Shown one piece after another: positions 52,868-58,990 of a DNA stretch of 58,990 nucleotides. The stretch lies in assembly GCF_020831925.1 (NCBI RefSeq), contig NZ_JAFIFQ010000019.1, forward strand, positions 1 through 58,990, in the 5' to 3' direction. The first letter of the stretch is position 1; each line of letters begins with the position of its first letter. This DNA comes from Alkalimonas sp. GTDB taxonomy: Bacteria > Pseudomonadota > Gammaproteobacteria > Enterobacterales > Alteromonadaceae. The notes beneath the pieces were generated by a model. It did not search any database and was not told the origin of the DNA. It saw only the letters and a list, made by a program, of their open reading frames with translations. Position numbers and translations under genes: made by a program.

Positions 52868-54274
52868 ATGTCGCTATCACCCCTAGCTGCTAAGCTACAA
52901 GCTCACGCTACTTTACTGCCCTCGCAGCGTGAGCTGCTGGAACGGGTATTATTTCAAATTGAGTTCAATGGGTTTCAACATATCCATCTTATTGGCGGCA
53001 CCGGCTCAGGTAAAACAACACTGAGTCTGGTGCTTGCAGAGCTATTATCGGATGCAATGAATCTGGCTTATTTTTCCTCCCAGCCAGATATGACGACTAC
53101 ACAGTGTCAGAAGCATCTTCTGCAGCAATGGTTTGGTTTAAGTGAGTTTGAAACAAACCTGATGGAATTGCTGGAGCAGCCGCATCCCCAACCATTGGTC
53201 TGGATCTTAGATAGTCAGGGTAGTTTGCCGTTAGGCTGTTTATCGTTGTTGCGAGCCCACCCTATTCATATCATCACCACAGGCCCTGATGTATTAACGG
53301 AGGCTGAGCTTAACCTGGCGATTTCACCGGTAACTGAAGCTGAAGCAGAGCAGTTGCTGCCAGTACAGATGTTGCAAACGCGCTCGGCTGCTGAGCGCTT
53401 GCAAGCCGCTGCAGGCAATTTACACCGTTTGCTGGAGCCCGAGGTTGTGTCGGAGCGAAGCGACAGCAAGCCGGTTGCTATGTTGGCTCAAAAGTACCGA
53501 ACAGCATCTCTGGTGCTGGCTGTGTTGGGGGTTGTGGCTATTCTGCTATTTTGGTGGCTGTCTCAGCCATCAGAGCCAGAGTTATTACTGGCTGATAATC
53601 AGCCCAGGCCAGTGGTGCAAGCGTGGAGCCCGGCCGATGTTGTGGTGTCTGAAGCTGAACCCGGTCAAACGGACGTTGACAATAGGCTTCCTAATGAAAC
53701 TAGCGCCGACGATACCTTGCTGACTGATGCTGAAGCCTTGCATCTAACCGAATCAATAGCAGCCGGCGAGCAAGAGCTTATGGATGAGCCAGCGCTGGAA
53801 ATACCTTCAGCTGTGCCTGCCATGCAGCCAGAGACTACTGAGCAGCTCGCTAGTGCCGAACAATCTGCGATGGCCGGGCAAACTGCTATCACTGAGCACC
53901 CAGAAGACGTTGCGCCTGGATCCGATACGATTTTACTGGAACCTAATGCTTGGCCATATGATGAAGCCAAGCTATTAGCGATGAATGAAGACCACTATGT
54001 CTTGCAACTGGGCGCCTTTGCAAATCTAAATGCTGCTCAGGCAGTGCGTCAGTCTTACCCGGAACTAACCGTGTTGATTTATCAGCGACAGCACAATGGG
54101 CAGTCACAGTGGGTGGTAGTGCTTGCTGCTTACCGAACTGCTGAGCAGGCCAGAGCAATCCGGGCTGAGATCCCTGCGGCTCTAAGAGCTGAGACTCCTT
54201 TTATTAAATCGATGCAACAGGTGTGGCAGGAGATTCGCTCGAGTCAACCGGGACAGGGTAATCACAGTCAATGA
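52868..54274 (+). CDS. damX: DamX-like cell division protein (AAA ATPase plus SPOR)
   Basis: DamX binds septal peptidoglycan through a SPOR domain. This 468-residue protein has a cytoplasmic AAA-type N-terminus (about 1-200) with Walker A GGTGSGKTT, a transmembrane helix (about 212-235), an acidic periplasmic linker rich in Ala/Glu (about 240-370), and a SPOR domain (about 377-460, YVLQLGAFANLNAAQAVRQ). Long DamX proteins of Shewanella and Vibrio also carry the ATPase. It overlaps dam by 4 nt. Confidence 0.9.
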   Translation: MSLSPLAAKLQAHATLLPSQRELLERVLFQIEFNGFQHIHLIGGTGSGKTTLSLVLAELLSDAMNLAYFSSQPDMTTTQCQKHLLQQWFGLSEFETNLMELLEQPHPQPLVWILDSQGSLPLGCLSLLRAHPIHIITTGPDVLTEAELNLAISPVTEAEAEQLLPVQMLQTRSAAERLQAAAGNLHRLLEPEVVSERSDSKPVAMLAQKYRTASLVLAVLGVVAILLFWWLSQPSEPELLLADNQPRPVVQAWSPADVVVSEAEPGQTDVDNRLPNETSADDTLLTDAEALHLTESIAAGEQELMDEPALEIPSAVPAMQPETTEQLASAEQSAMAGQTAITEHPEDVAPGSDTILLEPNAWPYDEAKLLAMNEDHYVLQLGAFANLNAAQAVRQSYPELTVLIYQRQHNGQSQWVVVLAAYRTAEQARAIRAEIPAALRAETPFIKSMQQVWQEIRSSQPGQGNHSQ

Positions 54275-55140
54275 GTAAATCCAAACAACGGGCTTTTCTA
54301 AAATGGGCTGGTGGCAAGTACAACTTGGTGGAGTCCTTAGCCCGTTTTTTGCCACAAGGTGATACTCTGGTTGAGCCTTTTGTCGGTGCAGGCTCTGTAT
54401 TTTTGAATACCCAGTATGCTCGTTACCAGCTGAATGATATTAATCAGGATCTAATCAGCCTGTATCAGATTGTTAAACAGCGACCTGAACAGTTTGTGGC
54501 GGACGCCAGAGCCTGTTTCGTTGCAGCCAGCAATCAAAAAGAGTGTTACCTCAATTTCCGCCAGCGTTTTAATGACAGTACCGATACCTATGAACGAGCG
54601 GTGCTATTTTTGTACCTTAATCGCCACGGGTACAATGGATTATGCCGCTATAATCTGAAAGGCTTGTTCAACGTGCCTTTTGGCAGTTACAAGAAGCCGT
54701 ACTTCCCAGAAGCTGAACTGTATTTTTTTGCAGAAAAAGCGCAGCAGGCTGAGTTTAGCTGCAGCAGCTATCAACAGGTATTTGCTGACTTAGCGCCGGG
54801 ATCAGTGGTTTATTGCGACCCACCTTATGTACCGCTCAGTAAAACCGCCAGTTTTACCAGCTATGCCCGGGAAGGCTTTAATCTGGATGATCAGGCGCAA
54901 CTTGCCAACCTTGCCGAGCAAGCATCGCAACAGGGCTGCACTGTGCTTATCAGTAATCACGATACCACCTTAACCCGAAAAATTTACCAGCAAGCGAGCT
55001 TACATCCAATCCAGGTCGCCCGCTCCATTAGTCAAAAAGGCGATGGACGCAAAAAGGTGGCAGAGCTATTTGCTTTGTACCAACCGCCAGTCAGCAATGT
55101 GATCAGCGTAGTACCCAAGATACGACGAGCAGTACGGTAA
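54271..55140 (+). CDS. dam: DNA adenine methylase (GATC)
   Basis: Dam methylates adenine in GATC, directing mismatch repair and replication timing. The 289-residue class-alpha methylase has FLKWAGGK (AdoMet site), EPFVGAGSVF and the catalytic DPPY (CDPPYVPLS). It overlaps damX by 4 nt. Its last 38 nt overlap, tail to tail, the minus-strand DUF2970 gene. Confidence 0.96.
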   Translation: MSKSKQRAFLKWAGGKYNLVESLARFLPQGDTLVEPFVGAGSVFLNTQYARYQLNDINQDLISLYQIVKQRPEQFVADARACFVAASNQKECYLNFRQRFNDSTDTYERAVLFLYLNRHGYNGLCRYNLKGLFNVPFGSYKKPYFPEAELYFFAEKAQQAEFSCSSYQQVFADLAPGSVVYCDPPYVPLSKTASFTSYAREGFNLDDQAQLANLAEQASQQGCTVLISNHDTTLTRKIYQQASLHPIQVARSISQKGDGRKKVAELFALYQPPVSNVISVVPKIRRAVR

Positions 55141-55300
55141 CGACAAAAATTAAGGCCATTACCACCCCTACAACGATGTAGGGCATAGGACTGTTGGCAT
55201 TAAAATCTTGTTGGCGTTGCTGCTCGGATTGAACACCGATAAATGCACCGGCAACAGCTTTGAGAACTTGCTTCCAGGAGGCGGGCTTATTTGTTGTCAT
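55103..55300 (-). CDS. DUF2970 family small membrane protein
   Basis: A 65-residue protein: an amphipathic N-terminal part (KQVLKAVAGAFIGVQSEQQR), then DF..NSPMPYIVVG and one transmembrane helix (about 41-64). This pattern matches DUF2970, a family of unknown function in gammaproteobacteria. I chose the ATG at 55300; an upstream in-frame start would add 11 residues that do not look conserved. It overlaps the preceding minus-strand ORF by 14 nt and dam by 38 nt. Confidence 0.75.
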   Translation of the reverse strand: MTTNKPASWKQVLKAVAGAFIGVQSEQQRQQDFNANSPMPYIVVGVVMALIFVVTVLLVVSWVLR

Positions 55301-55532
55301 TGTTGACTGGCAGCATCCGATCCAGCAACTCAACTAAGTCAACAAAGTGAAACTGTGAAGAGCGGCTTTGCCCCTGCAACCAGCTTAGCCAGCTAAATTG
55401 GGTAGCGCATTCAGCAGAGGTCTGGCAAGAAAGTGTGCTGTGGTCAGACTGCAGCAGCCACGCAACACCGCTAGCCAGCAGCACTAAGACCAGCAGGGCT
55501 ATCCGTGTTTTATGCTGTAACAAAGCTTCCAT
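55287..55532 (-). CDS. Small single-pass membrane protein, unrecognised
   Basis: An 81-residue ORF with a transmembrane helix near the N-terminus (about 9-28, RIALLVLVLLASGVAWLL) and a short polar, probably periplasmic tail containing two Cys (SCQTSAEC). I do not recognise a family. A GCGGGA sequence lies before the ATG at 55532, and the 14 nt overlap with the DUF2970 gene suggests a two-gene unit. It could still be a chance ORF. Confidence 0.5.
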   Translation of the reverse strand: MEALLQHKTRIALLVLVLLASGVAWLLQSDHSTLSCQTSAECATQFSWLSWLQGQSRSSQFHFVDLVELLDRMLPVNNDNK

Positions 55533-55649
55533 CAAAAAAATCCCGCAGCATCCTAACTATGGCAGATACCATAGCAGAATGAGCGGTGGGATACAAGTTA
55601 TTTACTTTTATGCTGGTCTGTTGCGCAAGCAGTTGGTAAGTAAAGCGTC

Positions 55650-56255
55650 TTAGAAAGACGCTGTGAGACCGAAAAAGATGGCCCGATCGCCGCTTTCTTT
55701 TTTGGTAGCAAAAGCTGAGGCGGTCAATGTATCGGTAATGGCGTAATTTAGACTGATGCCAACATCGTACAGCGACTCATCGGAGTCTTCCCAACCGGCA
55801 TGCAGGCCAATACTCCACTGATCATTTAAGGCAAACTCGGTGCTGGCCTCGATGTATATATTATCGAATTCATCGTAATAAAAGGTAATGCCGGCAAAAC
55901 CAAAATCGACGCCAATATGGTATTCCAGATAGTCTTCATCAATGCCGTCAAAACGGTATTGCAGCACACCAATATCCAGCGCAATGCTATCGCTGACATC
56001 AAAGCCATAGCCAAGGTAAAGGTTGGTCTCTGAACCAACCTCTTGATCGGTCGTGCCCCAGAAACCGGCGTAAAAGCCCTGGTAATCCGCTTCAATCGAA
56101 CCTTGCACGTGGAAGTGATTGGTGAGCTTGTAACCACGGAATACATACTTGGTCATCCCACTTACTTCGGCGCTGATGCCGACTTCGTTGGCTTGAGCTG
56201 TGCTAAGACCGCTGATTGCGAGCAGCAAAGCGCTGGCTAGGATGGTTTTCTTCAT
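55650..56255 (-). CDS. TorF family putative porin (outer-membrane protein)
   Basis: A 201-residue protein with a clear Sec signal peptide (MKKTILASALLLAISG, cleavage after AQA near residue 22) and a beta-strand-rich mature part that begins VGISAEVSGMTKYVFRGYKLT (residues about 24-44), ends in aromatic Phe and resembles the TorF/gcw_chp family. The solute is unknown. I chose the ATG at 56255 with AAGGAC upstream, because the signal peptide starts there. It stands alone on the minus strand. Confidence 0.82.
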   Translation of the reverse strand: MKKTILASALLLAISGLSTAQANEVGISAEVSGMTKYVFRGYKLTNHFHVQGSIEADYQGFYAGFWGTTDQEVGSETNLYLGYGFDVSDSIALDIGVLQYRFDGIDEDYLEYHIGVDFGFAGITFYYDEFDNIYIEASTEFALNDQWSIGLHAGWEDSDESLYDVGISLNYAITDTLTASAFATKKESGDRAIFFGLTASF

Positions 56256-56478
56256 TGCAGTTGTCCTTGTGTTTTGATTATCACATGGCGATTCCAAGAA
56301 CTGTGCCAGCTTAATTTATTTATATAAATCAGATTGTTAAGCTTATTTTCGTTGCCGCAGGCATACTTTATTGTGCTGGGCTGGTGCAATGCTGCTTGCT
56401 TTTTGTGCAGTGAATACGGGTGCTTTTCCGGCCTAAATTCAGTAAAGTAGCCACTCTTTTGGTGCGGAGAACTTAGCC

Positions 56479-57150
56479 ATGCAACCTTTTTTAATTGCGC
56501 CTTCCATTTTGTCTGCCGATTTTGCCCGTTTGGGAGAAGATGTGGATCAGGTGTTGGCCGCTGGTGCCGATGTGGTGCACTTTGATGTGATGGATAATCA
56601 CTATGTGCCTAACCTGACCTTTGGTCCCATGCTGTGCCAGGCTCTGCGCGACTACGGGATCCAGGCCCCGATTGATGTGCATTTGATGGTAGAGCCGGTG
56701 GATGCACTGGTACCACAATTTGCCGAAGCCGGAGCCAGCATTATCAGCTTTCATCCGGAAGCCAGCCGTCATGTCGATCGCACCTTGCAATTAATTCGTC
56801 AGCATGGCTGTGAAGCTGGTCTGGTGCTCAATCCTGCCACCCCGTTATCGGTGTTGGATTATCTGATGGATAAAGTTGATCTGATTTTGCTGATGTCGGT
56901 CAACCCGGGTTTTGGTGGTCAAAGCTTTATTCCTTCGACGTTGCATAAGCTAAAACAAGTACGGCAGTTGATCGACCAATCTGGCCGACCGATTCGGTTG
57001 GAGGTAGATGGTGGTGTGAAAACCGATAACATTGCTGAAATTGCAGCGGCCGGTGCGGATATGTTTGTAGCCGGCTCTGCCATTTTTAACAGTCCAAGCT
57101 ATCGCGATACCATCGACGCGATGCGGGCTGAGCTGGCTAAAGTAGGCTAA
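56479..57150 (+). CDS. rpe: Ribulose-phosphate 3-epimerase
   Basis: Rpe interconverts ribulose-5- and xylulose-5-phosphate. The 223-residue TIM barrel has [37 protein letters not shown] and [10 protein letters not shown], with metal ligands present. The gap 56256-56478 to the divergent porin gene is AT-rich and holds no other gene. In E. coli gph follows rpe; here trpS follows directly. Confidence 0.97.
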   Translation: MQPFLIAPSILSADFARLGEDVDQVLAAGADVVHFDVMDNHYVPNLTFGPMLCQALRDYGIQAPIDVHLMVEPVDALVPQFAEAGASIISFHPEASRHVDRTLQLIRQHGCEAGLVLNPATPLSVLDYLMDKVDLILLMSVNPGFGGQSFIPSTLHKLKQVRQLIDQSGRPIRLEVDGGVKTDNIAEIAAAGADMFVAGSAIFNSPSYRDTIDAMRAELAKVG

Positions 57151-57232
57151 AACGGAGTTTGCTGCTGCCTTAGGGTATGGGAAGCAGTTATACTGCAGGA
57201 TTATTTTTACAATTTTAAGACGGAAAGGATCT

Positions 57233-58237
57233 ATGACAAGCAAGCCGATCGTGCTCAGTGGAGCACAACCTTCAGGACAACTGACCATTGGAAACTATCT
57301 GGGCGCCCTTCGTCAGTGGGATCGGATGCAGGACGATTACGACTGTCTGTATTGCATTGTCGATTTACATGCCATTACCGTGCGACAAGATCCTGCAGCG
57401 TTGCGTAATGCCTCGCTCGATAGCCTGGCGCTGTATTTAGCCTGTGGCATTGATCCTGCTCGCTCCAGTATTTTTATGCAATCCCATGTGCCGGAGCACA
57501 GCCAACTGGCCTGGGTACTGAACTGTTATACTCAGTTTGGTGAACTGGGACGGATGACGCAGTTCAAAGACAAATCCGAGCGTCACAACAACAACGTCAA
57601 CGCTGGACTATTTACCTACCCGGTGCTGATGGCCGCTGATATTTTGTTGTATCAGGCCAATCAAATTCCGGTCGGGCATGATCAGAAGCAACATCTGGAA
57701 CTGGCCCGCGATGTGGCGATGCGTTTTAATGCGCTGCATGGCAACATCTTTACCGTACCAGAGCCTTTTATTCCCAAGGTGGCAGCCCGGGTGATGAGTT
57801 TGCAGGACCCAACCAAAAAGATGTCGAAATCCGACGACAATCCGCAAAACTTTATTGGTTTGTTGGAAGATCCCAAAGTCATCGCCAAGAAAATCAAGCG
57901 TGCAGTGACCGACTCCGACGATCCACCTCGTGTTACTTTTGATCTGGAAGCAAAACCAGGTGTAGCCAACCTGCTGAGTATTTTAAGCGGTGTAACCGGC
58001 AAAACCGTGCCTGAACTCGAAGCCGAATACCAAGGAAAAATGTACGGCCACTTAAAAACCGATGTGGCTGATGCGGTGGTCAACCTGTTGGAACCTCTGC
58101 AGCAGCGCTTCAAAGAAATCCGGGCCGATCAAAACTTAATGCATAAAGTATTGCATCAAGGCGCAGAGCAGGCACGCAGCCGTGCAGCGGAAACACTGCG
58201 TAAGGTCTATGATGCTGTTGGTTTCGTTTTACCCTAA
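57233..58237 (+). CDS. trpS: Tryptophanyl-tRNA synthetase
   Basis: TrpS charges tRNA-Trp. The 334-residue class I synthetase has the HIGH-like motif [16 protein letters not shown] and KMSKS within [19 protein letters not shown] precedes the ATG. A TATACT (57189-57194) lies upstream, without a convincing -35. It follows rpe by 82 nt and precedes crcB by 12 nt. Confidence 0.97.
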   Translation: MTSKPIVLSGAQPSGQLTIGNYLGALRQWDRMQDDYDCLYCIVDLHAITVRQDPAALRNASLDSLALYLACGIDPARSSIFMQSHVPEHSQLAWVLNCYTQFGELGRMTQFKDKSERHNNNVNAGLFTYPVLMAADILLYQANQIPVGHDQKQHLELARDVAMRFNALHGNIFTVPEPFIPKVAARVMSLQDPTKKMSKSDDNPQNFIGLLEDPKVIAKKIKRAVTDSDDPPRVTFDLEAKPGVANLLSILSGVTGKTVPELEAEYQGKMYGHLKTDVADAVVNLLEPLQQRFKEIRADQNLMHKVLHQGAEQARSRAAETLRKVYDAVGFVLP

Positions 58238-58249
58238 GACCGGTATCCG

Positions 58250-58642
58250 ATGAGCCAGATACTGCCGTTTTCAGCATGGTTCTGGTTGTTGTTTTTTAGT
58301 GCCGCCGCATTAGGCGGCATGGTGCGTTTCTGGCTCACCAATCTGCTAAGCCGGAAACTGGGTATGGCACTGCCCTGGGGTACCATGCTGGTCAACAGCA
58401 GTGGCGCTATGGCGTTGGGGTTTCTCGCTGCCAGAGCCGCTGAAACGGAGCAGGCACAGTTGCTATGGCTGGTGCTTGGCATCGGTTTTTTAGGCGCTTA
58501 CACCACAGTCTCCAGTTTTAGCCTGCAAACCTTAAGCCTGTGGCAAGCCGGTCAGTGGCAGCGAGCGCTTTTGAATGTGTTGCTTACCCTGCTGCTTGGG
58601 CTTGTTGCTGTTACCCTGGGGTTTTACTGGGGGCAAGCGTGA
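58250..58642 (+). CDS. crcB: Fluoride channel subunit CrcB/Fluc, first copy
   Basis: Fluc channels export fluoride as dual-topology dimers. The 130-residue protein has four hydrophobic segments, the conserved Arg in GGMVRFW, the Asn in LVNSSGA, and GFLGAYTTVSSFSLQTL. Compared with the usual TTFSTF(S)xE, the first Phe is Val and the Glu is Gln. It overlaps a second copy by 4 nt (GTGA), suggesting a heterodimer. Confidence 0.88.
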   Translation: MSQILPFSAWFWLLFFSAAALGGMVRFWLTNLLSRKLGMALPWGTMLVNSSGAMALGFLAARAAETEQAQLLWLVLGIGFLGAYTTVSSFSLQTLSLWQAGQWQRALLNVLLTLLLGLVAVTLGFYWGQA

Positions 58643-58990
58643 GAAATCCGCCAGTGACCTACTTGCTGGTGGGGCTTGGTTCTGGCCTCGGAGCCAGCCT
58701 ACGCTTGCTCTTATCTATCCTCTTGCATCAGCCCGATGCACTTTGGCCCTGGGCTACTTTGCTGGTGAATCTGCTTGGTTCTGTCTTGATTGGTTTTTAC
58801 GCCGGCATGGTGGGCACAGCAGGGCGCTGGCAGGTCAGCGAACCACAGAAGCAATTTGTTCTGGCTGGCTTTTGCGGCGGTTTTACTACCTTCTCGGTGT
58901 TTAGCCTGGAGGGATTGCAGTTGCTGTTGGCAGGTCATGGAGTGCTGGCAGCGCTCTACGTGCTGGTGTCGCTGTTTGTCTGGTTACTGG
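58639..58990 (+). CDS. crcB: Fluoride channel subunit CrcB/Fluc, second copy (3' truncated)
   Basis: The frame starts at GTG 58639 and runs off the window after 117 codons. It has VGLGSGLGASLRLLLS, WATLLVNLLGSVLIGF and GFCGGFTTFSVFSLEGL, so both Phe-box residues and the Glu are present, unlike the first copy. The overlap with the first crcB by 4 nt indicates translation coupling. A second GTG at 58654 is a possible start. Confidence 0.88.
   Translation, partial: MRNPPVTYLLVGLGSGLGASLRLLLSILLHQPDALWPWATLLVNLLGSVLIGFYAGMVGTAGRWQVSEPQKQFVLAGFCGGFTTFSVFSLEGLQLLLAGHGVLAALYVLVSLFVWLL

Overview
This 59 kb window is chromosomal core sequence from a marine or alkaliphilic-type gammaproteobacterium. 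The Na+-pumping NADH dehydrogenase operon, the ThrA and MetL bifunctional enzymes, MetJ, RdgC, PilMNOPQ and the aroK-aroB-damX-dam block point to the Alteromonadales/Chromatiales neighbourhood (Rheinheimera- or Alkalimonas-like). The genus is an inference from gene content and synteny only. I see no rRNA, tRNA, insertion sequence, prophage, CRISPR array or plasmid function. Genes are densely packed, with many 1-23 nt overlaps.

Layout. Positions 1-7033 hold the Na+-NQR operon nqrABCDEF with its maturation factors apbE (FMN transferase) and nqrM; nqrA is cut by the window edge. An M17 aminopeptidase-like gene follows at 7.1-8.7 kb. Positions 8.8-17.8 kb form a signalling island: a hybrid histidine kinase, a HIT protein, an HDOD protein, convergent rdgC, a second histidine kinase, and a divergent response regulator / CheC-like / diguanylate cyclase set. 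Positions 17.8-23.5 kb carry thrL-thrABC with a classical Thr/Ile attenuator, plus ung overlapping thrC. A DUF3545 gene and a tal-pgi operon lie on the minus strand (23.5-26.4 kb), divergent from a REC-TPR protein, followed by yaaA, gsk and a DUF4870-like membrane protein. Malic enzyme (31.4 kb) faces metJ. metJ is divergent from metB-metL-metF (33.2-37.9 kb). An ArgR-type operator precedes argCBFGH (38.0-43.4 kb). mrcA (PBP1A) is divergent from pilMNOPQ, then aroK, aroB, damX and dam (to 55.1 kb). A small minus-strand block (DUF2970, a short membrane ORF, a TorF-like porin) separates dam from rpe and trpS. The window ends in a tandem pair of crcB/fluc fluoride channel genes, the second incomplete.

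How the genes connect. The window carries much of the aspartate-family pathway (ThrA, ThrB, ThrC; MetL, MetB, MetF) and its repressor MetJ. A perfect MetJ half-site followed by a 6/8 one lies inside the thr promoter as well as at metB, which suggests that methionine status may control both aspartokinase operons. Arginine synthesis from N-acetylglutamate is encoded by argCBFGH without argD, argE or argA. A HexR-like palindrome overlaps the tal-pgi promoter, suggesting control by the Entner-Doudoroff/central-carbon regulator. Most of the window is ordinary housekeeping sequence. No dramatic new system is evident, and the points worth following are mainly regulatory or concern small genes.
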